This document shows positions 46,601 through 58,628 of a stretch of 64,000 bases of DNA, in pieces; the first letter of the stretch is position 1, and each line of letters starts with the position of its first letter. Position numbers and translations under genes: made by a program. Source of the stretch: Raphanus sativus (Eukaryota > Streptophyta > Magnoliopsida > Brassicales > Brassicaceae); NCBI RefSeq assembly GCF_000801105.2, contig NC_079518.1, positions 14,426,800-14,490,799 on the forward strand, read 5' to 3'. The notes under the pieces are model-generated. The model did no database searches and was not told the DNA's origin. It was given only the letters and a program-made list of their open reading frames with translations.

Positions 46601-47690
46601 TAAAAAAATTAAAAACTAACTTTAGTTATTTTTTTAAAAACATTAACTAATATTTTTAAGAAATAACTTTAGATAATATTTTGAAAAGTAACTAATATTT
46701 TTTAAGAAATAATAAGAAAACATTTTATAAAAATCAAAGCTATAACAATACAAGTGACATATAATTTTAAAATTCCATATAAAATAAATTAAACTAACAA
46801 GAAATATACAATAGTTCTCGTGGGAAAATATCGGTTTAAAAACATTTACAGTTTGGTTTAGACAGTATACCAATTTAAATTATGTTCTATGGCCTTTCCG
46901 ATTTCGAACTTTATATATATGTGGCTATACAAGTACGAAACTGTAATATTAGGGAGAGAAAGATTAAAATTTTATATTCAAGGATAGATATAACGAGGAT
47001 ATAGTTTGGGAGACATCTGATGCTATACAATAGCTCTCGTGGGAAAATAGTTCGTCGACCTAAAATGAATCATTTTTAAAAATGAATTAATTTGATGTAT
47101 ACTGTTTTATAAAATCAGCATAAAATTAAAAATAACGTTTGTAATAAAATAATAAAATTTTAAAAATTAAAAGTTGAAACTATATAATATTGAAAATCTA
47201 TACCAAATCAAAATTTTAATTTAATATTTTAAAATATTAATATTTCCAAAAATATTTCCTTGGAAATAAAATAAAATTTAGTACTATGTATTATAAAGAA
47301 TTAACTCGATACATATAATATTTTTTGGGAAAATTTACATTAGAGAGATTAATTAAAATGTCATAAAGTAAGTTAAAACTGAAAATGTATATGTATCAAA
47401 AAAAAAACCGAGTGATTTCTAAATATATGTTAATTTTCTTTAAATTTTTAGATCAAATATGCTAAGAAAACGTAGATCTACAACAAAAATGGTAAGAAAA
47501 AAAAAGAAAAGGATTTTTTAATTAAAATAAAGGAAAAATAAATCTCATAGTTAGCATTTGATGAAAGGTTGATTCAAATTAGTGTTCCAAGAGTAGAAAT
47601 AATACATAAATTACGTGTATTATATCAGTTTAAGAAACAAATTTTCCATATTACTAAAGTATATAAGAGCATATATTGTTTCACTATATA
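43626..47690. other. AT-rich intergenic DNA, 4 kb
   Basis: No gene was recognised. An (AT)n run is at 43929-43944. A GC-richer stretch at about 45170-45510 contains short antisense reading segments but nothing identifiable. About 46350-46420 (ATATAAAAGTTGAG...AGGATTTAAAA) resembles the Helitron 5' end at 63928 and may be an old copy. Confidence 0.4.
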
Positions 47691-47729
47691 TAGAGAACCA
47701 ATATTCTAAGAAAAATACATACCACAAAG

Positions 47730-48143
47730 ATGGATTCTCTAAAACATCATAAAGTTCTCTTCATCATGGTGATTATGTTCATGAGTGCAACCATGTCCCG
47801 GGCCAAAAAGACGACAGTGGTGATTCATAATGATCTTGGAAGTGGATTATCGTTAGGCTATCACTGTAAATCCGGTGACAACGATCTTGGATATGGGCGT
47901 TTGGGAGTAGGTGGATCATGGTTCTTTCGCTTTAAACCTGATATATTTGGTCGTACTTTATTCTTTTGCAGATTTAGTTTGGGAAACGAATCACATTATT
48001 TCGATATATATAAGCAAAAAAGAGATAGAGAATTTGAGAAGTTTGGATGCACTTACTGTGAGTGGAAGATTCGTAAGAATGGTCCTTGCAAGCTTAACAA
48101 GATCACTAACAAGTTTGATGTCTGTCTTCCTTGGAAATCTTAG
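47730..48143 (+). CDS. Self-incompatibility protein S1 family (SPH), gene 2
   Basis: Intronless, 137 aa, secreted. Signal peptide about residues 1-25 (ending MSRA), then VVIHNDLGSG, GYHCKSGDNDLG, GSWFFRFKPDIFGRTLFFCRF, HYFDIY, CTYCEWKIRKNGPC and FDVCLPW. All six Cys expected for this subgroup are present and the frame is intact, so it looks functional. A TATATATA box lies about 40 bp upstream of the ATG. It faces the opposite way to genes 1 and 3 and is less similar to them than they are to each other. A LINE inserted about 130 bp after the stop. The role is unknown beyond a likely extracellular signal or fertility protein. Confidence 0.9.
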   Translation: MDSLKHHKVLFIMVIMFMSATMSRAKKTTVVIHNDLGSGLSLGYHCKSGDNDLGYGRLGVGGSWFFRFKPDIFGRTLFFCRFSLGNESHYFDIYKQKRDREFEKFGCTYCEWKIRKNGPCKLNKITNKFDVCLPWKS

Positions 48144-48275
48144 ACTTTTTCCAACAGTTTTAATATCTATAAGTATTATACTCTTATTAACTTTGTGTTC
48201 CGAATAATAATATGGCAGAGGTTTTTTTTTGTCAACTATCGAAATACGTGTTGTTTAAGAGTTCGTGTACGTCAG

Positions 48276-49158
48276 CTTTTTTTTTCTTGGCATCAAAAGC
48301 TCGACCTCAGTGTTGACATGAAAAAAGCAAAAACCACGAGACATGGCACCTTTAGCAAGGCGGTCAGCTCGGAGATTCTTAGTACGTGTCACAAACGATA
48401 TAGAGCAAGAAATAAACTTAGAACAAAGATCAATAAACTCATCAAATCCAGCCCATAAGACTTAGCCATTCTTCTGATTCAAACGCCATTGAGACGTGAT
48501 CGAGAAGTAGTGAGGATTTCATGGCCCGTAGCAGAGTGTTAAACTCGGCGTGTAGGGGAAAAACACTTGGTTACAAGCAAATGAACCAAATATAGTGATC
48601 CCATCCTTCATCTCCATCATGAAGCCACCACCATACCGAGCATCATCAACTTTCCAGGATGCGTCAACCCTGCAGAACGGTTTCGGTGATGGTGAATCTT
48701 GTAGTTCAGGTAGGAGGGTTCTGTCGTCTACCTCCCGCCTCTCTGAAACTACATGCGTCAGGTTCCAGATGGCAGCCTCCAAAGTCGCAGACTGAAGAAC
48801 TTCCAGTGGGGATGTGTCATTTCCCTCAAAAACCTTGATGTTACGCGCTTTCCACAGGAACCATAGGATCCATAGAATTCGAGCTAAACTCTCGTCAATC
48901 CCTTCCTGTTTACTGTCTCGTCGTCCTTCTCGCATCTTTAGCAAGTACGATCAGAATGACAAATGACAATGTCGGTCAGTCAGTGAACTGCAAACAGGGA
49001 CACAATTATATAAGGCTTTCCACATGAAATGCTTTATTTTAAGCGCTTCTTTGGTAGACCACACTTGATTAATTAGGCTTGTGACGCTAGGCTCTAGACA
49101 GTACTTGGTGTTCTGCTCATTTTCTAAGCGACACATCTCATCATATCTTGTTTTCACT
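48276..49158 (-). mobile_element. 5'-truncated LINE with target-site duplication
   Basis: 883-bp L1-type retrotransposon end on the minus strand. A poly(A) tail (T run at 48277-48285) and a 17-bp duplication GAGTTCGTGTACGTCAG (48259-48275) / GAGTTTGTGTACGTCAG (49159-49175) define it. It encodes a zinc-binding domain of reverse transcriptase (STKEALKIKHFMWKALYN, about 49000-49100), then a WILWFLWKARN block and an RNase H start (FCRVDASWKVDDARYGGG, about 48640-48700). Frames are broken between these parts and near the 3' end. Confidence 0.88.
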
Positions 49159-49175
49159 GAGTTTGTGTACGTCAG

Positions 49176-50229
49176 TTATAATCAGATCTTAAAATTACGT
49201 TTATTGACCACCACATTTGTTTAAGAATAGAACTGAAATATTTCAGATTACTTGAAAAAGGAAAGTATAAATTTTTAAGTAACTGAAAATATCATAAATA
49301 TAGCAAAGAAAACCGAATATGTCCAAAGGTAACCATAAATATCTAAAACAAATGGTTTCAATTTTCGAGAACCAAAAACACTGAAAACTGAAAGAATCTA
49401 ACCGAATGGAATCAAAGCTTTGCAGGCTCTTGGCGGACAAAAAAATCTCATATGCTTTCTCTCCTTCGATTTTAATTGTCATTTATTTAATTCCAAAAGC
49501 AGTGTAAAAGACCACTAAACCATTCGGTTCCAAGAATTTATCTTAGTAAATAAATCTTACGCTGCCGATATCCTCTCATTTCTATTGTTTCATCACCGAA
49601 AGAATGATTTGACAACAAGAGACGAGTCACAGAGAACCGATAAAAAAGAAGTTAAAACCGAATCCAGAATGTATAACTTAGTAAAACTTGTTGAAACTAC
49701 AAAACCTTAGAGAACTTATTGAAACTTCAACTGATTTAGACTGTATAGAATTTGGTTTGTATATGATGAGGACTTGATAGATGGTATATTGATTATTGAT
49801 TTAAGAATCCAAATTCGGTTACAAGTATATGATCATTGTTTAAATAAAAAACATACAAAAACAACCAAATAAAAAGGAAAAAAAAAAGAAAATGGTATAA
49901 CTTAAACATAATGCAATGGAACTCAGTTTCATCACCATCGGATGAAATGTCACAATTACTCTTCTCACAAAGAATGGCTTCCTATGCAGTATCATCCATT
50001 CATCCTACGAGTTATCAATGATCTATATATGTGACAAGAATTGAGGATTAAAACTTTGACAAGGAATGAGAAATGTAAAGAAAATATAAGCAAAAGCATT
50101 TATCTTAAATGAGGAGAGACTGGATGTGGGGATCGTCTAAAGATGGGTTCTGATTACTTCTTTCCAGACGCGCACCGTAAGAGTTGTCAATGCGACAAAA
50201 CCCAATTTGTCACCGTAACTTGGGGTAAA
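49176..50229. other. Intergenic DNA with no recognised gene
   Basis: AT-rich; an open frame at 49243-49482 is not similar to any family I recognise. Confidence 0.4.
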
Positions 50230-52890
50230 GTGCCTATTTCAATATGTTTTTTTATAAACTCTGCAGTAGTGCGTAATTTCGTACCAAACTACATAAAAAC
50301 TCATAAATATTATATGAACTTTAAGCATTTTGTATTTATCTTTCTGAACTTTATAGTAGTGCATATTTTATACTAAACTAAGCAAAAATTCAAAAATACT
50401 ACATAAACTCTCAAAATTGTGCTTATATATATTGACCATCAAATATATTATTTAATCATTAATTATCAAATAACATTGCTTATGACAAAAAATTTAAAAT
50501 TAAAATTTAAAATATTACATTAACTCTCAAAATCGTATTTATATATATAGACCGTCATTAGTCATCCGTTAATTTGCGAAATGATATCATTTTGAATAGC
50601 TTTTGTAAAATTAATAATTATTTTTTGGAAGGTTCAAACTGCTAGACTAAAGTATTTTTTGGTATAAATTTGTTAAAATTAAATTAAATTTAAGTCTTAT
50701 TGTTAATCAATAAATGATATCAACTTTTTAATCGTTTAGTTTTATCAAATAAATATATAACTATTTATTTTAAAATTAACTTTAAAATCATTATTTTAAA
50801 ATTTACTAATTATTATTGATTTAAATATTTACTTTGTAGTATTACTAAAAAATTGAAATATATTATAAAAATGAAGACTTTTGTGTTGGTTTTGCCTTTA
50901 GATCAAAGCCAAACGAAGTTATTTTGATAAATTATGTAACATTTAAAAATTAAAAATGCTATATAATTATCAGAATCGTGTTTATATACATATATTAACC
51001 GTTAGAAGTACAAAAATAGTATTTTAAAATTTTAAAATACTATTCCTCTGTAACATTTATTTGATTAACAATAAAACTTAAATATCAGTTAATGTTGACA
51101 AATTTATAAAAAAAATACTTCTAGTCTAGCAGTTGATATGCTCTTACTTGTCCGTTAGTAAGAAAGTTCAAACTTTCCAAAAAATAATTATTAATTTTAC
51201 AAAATTATCCAAAATAATGTCATTTAGTGAATTAATGAATGACTAATATCTTTGACGGTTTATATATATATATATAAATACTATTTGAAATTTTATGTAA
51301 TATATTTTTAAATAACATATTAGAATCAAAATAGTATTTTTGAAATTTTGCTTAGTTAAGTATAAAATATGCACTATTATAATGTTCGGGAAGAAAACAC
51401 ATCTATATTATTAAAGTTGTAGTACAAAATGGAGATGTTTGGATACAAGGATAGGAGTATTAAAAAGAATTAAAGTGTTTTGGAAACATGGAAACATGGA
51501 TTGTACTCTTTAAAAAAAAAAAATTATTGGAAACAAAAATAATAGTGTTAAGCAAAAAAAGTAATGGGCTTAAGTTATTAAGTCCATTATAAAAAATGTT
51601 GTCAATATATATAAGAAAAATAATACAAAACCCGATTTGAAATACCAACTCAAATTATAGTTTTTATATTTCATATTAAATTTTAAAATATAATATATGA
51701 AATTATCTATATAATGGTACATATAAAATATTATTAATTATATGATTACTTATATGATGGTACATATAAAATATAATTAATTATATGATGAAAATATACG
51801 ATATATAATAATGACTAAGGATTGGTTTTCGGGTACCCATACGGGTTTGGTTCTGATCAGTTTTCGAAGTCAAAGATTTCAGCCCTATTAGGATGTTTCT
51901 AAATTTTGTTTAAGTTTGATTCGGATCTTTGCAGGTTTGGTTCGGGTTTGGATAACCCATTTAAATTATTTTTAAAAGTTTTAAATCACTATATATTTTA
52001 AATTTCTCAAAATCTTTAAATAAAATAAGATAATACCTATAAATTTAAATAACATATGTGAGAATACCTAAGCTTAACATAACATTGGGTTGATTTAAAA
52101 TTATGAATACAAAATCAATAATTATTTTAAGTATTTTTGGTGATTTGAATATACTTTAACTATTTCAGATATTTATTTTGACTATCTATATATATATATA
52201 TATATTTAAATATTTAAACCAATTTAAAAGTATAATTTTGATGTTTTATATACGTTAAATCTAAAAATAATTAATATATATATATATATATATATAAGTA
52301 TATAAATCTATTTAGATAAATTCAGGTACCCGAATCTTTCGGATTAGATTCGGTTCTTTAAATAACAAAATTTTGAATAGTTTGAATATTTAATCAATTT
52401 ATGTTCGGGTTTGGTTCTATATTTTCGAATCGGTATCGGTTATGTTCCTTGCCAAATTCTAATAATTACATAAAAAACAAATATCATCATATTTTTTCAA
52501 AATATGCATATGTGCACCTAGATCAAAATCTATAATCATTTATTTTAACAACAAGCTAAATAAATATGTTGATTGGAGAGAGAATAAAACAAAGCTAGAG
52601 AAATACATAGTTTACGAGAAGCACTCTATGTGTCGGATTTATTATAAAAAATATTTTACTAAGATAAATATATTCTATAATTACAAAAAATAATATATTT
52701 TATAAAAGTGAAAAATAATACCCGCGCTTCGAAGCGCAGGTCAAAATCTAGTACCGCTTAAAGTTCATGTAATGCATACCTCTAAAAGTTCATGTAGTAT
52801 TTTGTATTTTGAGTTTTTACGTAAATTCAGTATAGAATAAGCAATACTGCAAAGTTCAGAAATGAATATGCACAAACGGGTAAATTACAA
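50230..52890. repeat. Large foldback repeat split by a Helitron
   Basis: The left arm (about 50238-50880) pairs with a right arm made of about 51030-51390 plus 52755-52880. Matching inverted pieces include the TGAACTTT-GCAGTA and TTTATAC(T)AAACT words near both outer ends, and ATTGTTAATCAATAAAT / TTTATTTGATTAACAAT and CTGCTAGACTA / TAGTCTAGCAG nearer the centre. Arms are diverged and outer limits and target duplication were not fixed. Confidence 0.6.
51402..52751 (+). mobile_element. Non-autonomous Helitron, plus strand
   Basis: Starts TCTATATTATTAAAG after an A and ends with a GC hairpin (CCCGCGCTTCGAAGCGCAGG) 9 bases before CTAG, followed by T (CTAG at 52748-52751). This A|TC...CTAG|T arrangement with a subterminal hairpin is diagnostic of Helitrons. 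1350 bp, no RepHel protein. It contains AT microsatellites near 52186 and 52265 and GGTTCGGGTT-type words. Confidence 0.85.
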
Positions 52891-53330
52891 GTTGAAACAG
52901 ACACTTTACCCCCGTAATTTGCGACCAAATAAAGTTTAACCAAATTTTTAAAAATGTTTTTGACCTCGCAGTCTTGTGTTGTACACAAATGTCACAAAGA
53001 TCCTACAGGCTTCTGATCAAACACATACTATATAAACCCTTCCCCCGAATGTCCCATTTTGGTTCATAAAAACATTCCCTCTGATGACTCCTACACAATG
53101 CCTCACCCGACCACACCCCACCTGACACAGAAGACAAGACTCAAACTCAGACCAATTTAACCATTGCCCCCCCCACAGACTCTTAAACATCCTTTTTGAC
53201 TCTTCAACTCAATCAGCTCCTGTTGAAACAAAACCAGACTCCAAGAATTACACAAAAGACATATTTACTCTTTTAACTTCCCAGTCCAAGACACTCGGAC
53301 AGGATTAACTAGTCCTAAAGTATACCTTCA
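52891..53330 (-). other. 3' untranslated region and flank of importin alpha
   Basis: Sequence just past the stop codon of the minus-strand importin gene; no other gene seen. Confidence 0.45.
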
Positions 53331-56061
53331 CTAGAAGTTGAATCCACCTGGCGGTGCGGCTGCGTCATTACCGCCAAACTGGAATCCCTGAGCAGAGATA
53401 TCACCCTGTGGTAAAGTCTCGTCTTCCTCTTCCAACCAGTATGTTTCAAGAATCTTTACTGCCTTCTCATAGATTTCGCTGTTGTCGTGACTCTGCAGAT
53501 TCTCAATCTTTTCTAATCCCTCGGCATCATCGATCAACTGCGCATAAAAGTTAACATCCCCGGTATTTCCTGTCAACTTCTCAGCTTCTCCGACTTTCAG
53601 AATGTTCTCCAATCCTTCTAGACACACAGTGATAATCCTTGGATCTGGGCATATCAAAAGATCACAAAGTGGCTTCACGACTCCCTGATCCACCATGTAC
53701 CTAAAGCACACAACAGAGGGGAACTCCTCAAGTAAATCGTTTGGAAAGAGAGCTAATATTTCAAACAAGGATAATCTCGAATAATCACCGTACTTGATTT
53801 GGTCGGGAGAACCGCCCGAAGTCGCATTTGATACTGCCCATGCAGCTTCTTTCTTTATATCAAACTCTGCATTTTGAAGCAGATTGACGAGAGGGTAAAT
53901 CAATCCCGCTTCACATACAGCCTGCATTACAGAACAAATATTAGAGAGCATAACCACAAATATATATTTTTTCATCGAAGCCATCCGAAACTGATAAGCT
54001 GAACAACATCGATCTTGGGCGAAAGTTCACCTGAATCTGGTCCCTGTTTCCAGCAGTGATGTTCGATATTGTCCAGCAAGCTTCCTTTTTTATGCTCTTC
54101 TTATGGTTATGAGTCAGAAGGCTCAACAGGCTAAGGAGTGCACCATGACTAATTACACACTGCAGGGAAAAAAATTCATCAGCTCAGAACCGAAAAAAGA
54201 ACAATTACGCAATAAATGGTCAAATTCTTGAGACCTTCAGAGAATTATAGGCCTAAATGATGAACACATACATCTAGACGAGGATTGCCTAAAAGAGGCA
54301 GGATACCAGACATTATGTGCTATGTCATGGGACTAGGGTAGACAAAATTTAGAAAGAAATGAATGATAGACCTCATTTTCCAGAGGTACACACCATATAC
54401 CTAATATTCTCAAGTGAATTAATCTGATGAGTAGAAGGTAACTTTTGAGAACCAATAGTAATTTATCAAATTAGTTCACATTCAGCTGATAAGCCAGTGA
54501 TGTTTCATTCTTCACATAAATGTCGTAGGACGAGTGGAACATGAATACTGAATAGAAATGACTGAAAGAATAAGTATACCTGTGTCTGTGCATCATTTCC
54601 AGTAACGATGTTACCGATAGTTCGAAGAGCAGGAATAAGCACAGACGGTGATGGATGGCTGCACGAAGCCAAAAAATTCAGTGATATTAAACATCACATA
54701 ATCATGTACAAAAACAAGGTGGATTTTACAGGATTGAAAAGACTCACTCGAGAAGCTCGACAAGTCGGGGAACAACACCAGCCTGAATGACAGATTGGAT
54801 TTTGTCATTGGTACCGTCAGAGAGATAAGAGAGGGCCCAACAGGCATCCGTTAACACTTCCTCATCAGTCGAATGGATCAGGCGCTCAAGGGCTGGAAGT
54901 GCTGGACTAACCTGCTCTTACGACAAGATCACAGAAGTTAAAAAAATTATCCTTGATCAAATAAGGAAGAAAAGAATAAAGACAAAAAAACTAGAGACGA
55001 ACCTGGTCAAACGGAGGCTGTGGCTTGCCCCTGCAGAAATTAGAGAGAGTCCAAGTAGCATTTCTGAGCATGGAGAGTTTAGCATGCTCATTCAACTGAG
55101 AGAGCAATGGTAACAAAGCTCCATGACCAAGGACAAGATCTCTGCACCGTGGAGAGTCACCAGCAACATTCCCTAATGCCCAAATAGCCTGAGACATGAA
55201 CAGGTTAATAAAATATACTCTAAGAACATAATAAAATAACAAACAGAAAAACCATGGAGACATATTTTACCTGCTCACGGACATCATCACTGGGAGAAGC
55301 CAACAGTTGCACAAAAATAGGAACAGCACCATGTTCAATGACAACCTTCGTATGCTCTGAAGTCCCAGAAGCAATGTTCGTCAACGCCCAAGCAGCCTCA
55401 AACTGAAAGCCACACAAAAAGCATTAAGCATCATCAGATAACAACTGTAGCAAAATGTGAGGGAGAGAGATAACAACAAACCTGAAGCTGTGGATAATCC
55501 TCCCTCATGAGAAACTCCACAAACCTTGGAACAACACCAGCACCAATCACCTCTTCGATAGGAGGACTACGCTCTACCAAAATCAAAACCAAACAAAGAC
55601 ACCGATTCAATTTCAAGAAATCGAATCCAATAACTCATAAAGAATATATCAAAAAATCACCAATGGAAAGCAGTTTCCTGAACTGAGTAGTCGCTTCAAG
55701 CTGCAAGTTCCTATCCTCTGACCGCACTCCCTCAACCAAAGACGGCAAGCTCTCCAACTTAAAATCAACAACCGATCTAATCAGTTCTAAAACCCTAGAA
55801 ATCGAAATCGGTTCTCAGATCCGTATATACCTTCTTCTCGACGGATGATGATGCAGCAGCGAAGGCAGGAGCGAATTGAGGTAGCTGCTGTGTGGATGGT
55901 TGAAAACCTTCGCGACGCTTCTTGAGCAAGCTCTCTTCACGCTTGGTTTTGCGGATCTCCACCATGTTGTCTTCTCTCCTCCTTCGTCCTTCATCGGCGT
56001 CCACCGCCACTTTGTAGCGGTTACGGCGAACCTCGGTCCTAGCGTTGGGTCTCAGAGACAT
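53331..56061 (-). CDS. IMPA1: Importin subunit alpha (IMPA-1 type)
   Basis: Ten exons, minus strand: 56061-55831, 55757-55661, 55573-55482, 55402-55271, 55188-55003, 54902-54748 (see below), 54658-54580, 54159-54031, 53921-53794, 53700-53331. The predicted protein is 532 aa, the length of Arabidopsis IMPA-1. It is the nuclear import adaptor: the basic importin-beta-binding domain (residues about 1-60, RRNRYK...RRRRED) recruits importin beta, and Armadillo repeats with W-N arrays ([56 protein letters not shown]) hold nuclear localisation signals. The C-terminus [17 protein letters not shown] matches IMPA-1. Exon 6 is odd: with the ancestral acceptor a 1-base insertion shifts the frame, and the coordinates given use a GTCCAG acceptor 10 bases downstream, which restores it. 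Confidence 0.92.
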
Positions 56062-56329
56062 GATTGCTTGTTGCTACTCTTCTTCTTCTTCTTCGTCTTG
56101 CTCTGTGCCGGTGAATGAAAGAGAGTGTGAATAGAATCGGGTGTTATATAGAGAGAGAATAAACCCTAGACCAAGTAGAGGGGAACGAGAAAAGAGGAAA
56201 TTAAAAGTTACAGAGATTGAAATCTGTTTTGGTTTACAGAGACATTTGAAAAAAAAAAGAGAAATTATTAGATTTCGACTCACACACCAAGTTGACTTGT
56301 CCGGGGAAAGTTGTTTAAAAATACCGGGG
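56062..56329 (-). promoter_or_regulatory. Leader and proximal promoter of importin alpha
   Basis: A (GAA)n-rich leader (56078-56095 on the minus strand) precedes the ATG. A TATATAG word lies near 56145-56152, about 85 bp upstream. No other element was identified. Confidence 0.4.
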
Positions 56330-57585
56330 AAAATTCTTTAAAAATACGTGAACTAATTTTTATTTGTTAATAAAATATACGAACTATTTTGAATCCGTGT
56401 TTAATATCAAACTAATTTCTATTGCTTATTAAATACACAAATTTTTAAAATACGTAGATTTTACACATTGTTTTAGACGGTGTTAACTATATTTAGCGGA
56501 GATGAAGACGATGTTAGTGTTTAATTAAATACGTGTTCAAATTTATGAAAAAAAAATCTTTAAAAATAAACGAACTAATTTCCATTTGTTAATAAAATAC
56601 ATTAACTATTTTTTTATTTCCGTTTAATACACAAACTAATTTTTGTTTTTCATTTAATACACAAACTTTTAAAATTTGTAGATTTTACACATCGATTTAG
56701 ACGACGTCAACTACGTTTAACAAAATATTACGTTAGTTTTACCTAAACATCTGGTTAAACTGTGAAAAGCACGCTCACACTCAACTAAAACCTCTCGAAT
56801 CGATTGAGCCTTATTTAGTTTCAATTCGAATTTGACACCCTAATCTATTCCAACCTCTTGTATTCTCCAAACTTTGTTCCTTTTTTTCTTCTTCGCTTTG
56901 ATTTCGTTTTATATTGCTTCGAAGTGGAGTCGAATTCCATGTCGTGAAAAATGACGAAGAAAACTAGATAACTTTAAACGAATTTCTGATTTTGGAATTA
57001 GTTTAGTGTTATATGTTTTTGATTAATATTCTTCATTTTACTTGCACTGATAATGATTCAATTAAGGTTAATTTACACTACGAAAATGTAATGGAGAAGA
57101 AAACTACCAATATAATCTATCAGAGAGATTTTTAACGACTTTTCCATTCGCAATTTAACCATATGTTTAACTAAACACTAACATCGTATTCACTTTGACA
57201 TCATAGATCATGTTAAACATAGCTGACATCGTCTAAATCGATGTGTAAAATCTTTAAATGGGAAACAAAAATTAGTTCGTGTATTAAACGGGGATCCAAA
57301 ATAGTCCGTGTATTTTATTAACAAATGAAAATTAGTTCGTATATTTTTAAGGATTTTGTTTCATAAAATTAAACACATGTTTAATTAAGCACTAATGTCG
57401 TCTTCACCTCTGTTAAATATAGTTAACGCCGTCTAAAATGATGATGGGTAAAATATGTGAATTTCAAAATTGTGTATTTAATAGACAACATAAATTAGTA
57501 TGTGTATTAAACGAGGATCCAAAATAGTTCGTTATTTTATTAGCAAATGAAAATTAGTGTATGTATTTATAAATAATTTAAGATT
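56330..57585. repeat. Foldback repeat, each arm a tandem pair
   Basis: Arms at about 56330-56740 and 57190-57585 are inverted copies. Recurrent words are GAACTAATTTTTATTTGTTAATAAAATA, split across copies, TAGATTTTACACATCGATTTAGACG and AACACTAACATCGT. Within each arm the unit occurs twice. The centre (about 56760-57150) is unique and contains no gene. No clear target duplication was found. Confidence 0.65.
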
Positions 57586-57596
57586 CGAGTTGCTTG

Positions 57597-57960
57597 TATG
57601 TGGCGACTTCAGAACAGCGATAAGCTTGGAGATGTTGGTGGAATCGATTTAATACTTTTGGATGATAAGGTACATAATATAATTCTGAATTGTTTATGTT
57701 TATATGCTTTTCATAATTGTTCTATCATCTTCTAACAGGGAGATCTATACAAGCTCTCATTAGAGGAAAACAAATATTCAAGTTCGAAAATGATTTGGGA
57801 GAAAGAGAAAGTTGCATTCTGATGAATTTTAAGTTGTCTCCTGATCTCGGGAATTACAGAGGAACACCACATCCTTTCAAGATATTCTTCATTTGGTCAA
57901 CACACCTTAAGAAGAATTGCGAGGAGATTCCAAACGGTTCACTCCGTTTTAAATTTTAAA
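57597..57960 (+). pseudogene. Replication protein A1-like OB-fold (DUF223) gene fragment
   Basis: Two exon-like blocks. The first (to about 57669) reads MWRLQNSDKLGDVGGIDLIL. A GT...CTAACAG intron follows (57670-57738), then GRSIQALIRGKQIFKFENDL, an Ile/Leu-rich stretch, GNYRGTPHPFKIFFI and CEEIPNG before a stop. This is the pattern of the plant RPA1-like/DUF223 OB folds that bind single-stranded DNA. Only about 105 of the usual several hundred residues remain and no upstream exon was found. Such genes are multi-copy in Brassicaceae and are often carried by Helitrons. Treated as a fragment. Confidence 0.7.
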
Positions 57961-58628
57961 AATAAATAGACATTCATTTGGCTATTATTTTTAGAATTTA
58001 GATGTAACTTATGTTAATATATGAAACAAAAAGCTTGATATTTATTTTAAGTGAATATCAAATCATTTTTCTCCGTAATTATATGTATATTATATAAGTT
58101 TAAAGTATGTGTGACATCAATATAAATATTTTAAATAAAATGAGAAATGAAAGTTAAAAATATAAGGGTAAGTATATATATGTTCGGTTATCTTCGGATA
58201 TCCATTCGGGTTCGGGTATTACCCGTTCGGGTTCGGATATCTAATCTCTACTAAATCAATACCTGTTCGGATATTTTGTTATTTTGGTTTGGATTTTGGT
58301 TCGGGTTTTTCGATCGGGTTCGGGTGCAGCTTCGGATATCGGGTAAAGTGCCAACTATGCATAAGTAAAAATTCCCGTTGTCATTTACATTTTATTTTCT
58401 GCAGAAAATGAATGGTTTTGCAATTTTATATTTTGGCTAAATAATATATAAGACGTGCATGTCCGAGAAAATAGGAAGTTAAGGGAGGAAAATAGGTTAC
58501 AATATATTTATATGATTAATTGTTAATGATAGTTAGTATATTTTAAATATGTCCAATGGCAAAATATGCAATATTCTAAATAGTGATAAGGATAAAAGTT
58601 AACAATAATTCTATTTTAATAGTATTTA
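57961..58628. repeat. Intergenic DNA with a GGATATC/TTCGGGTTCGGG-rich patch
   Basis: About 58180-58345 repeats TTCGGGTT and TTCGGATATC words, as in the hAT-like repeats elsewhere in the window. Boundaries not resolved; no gene. Confidence 0.4.
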
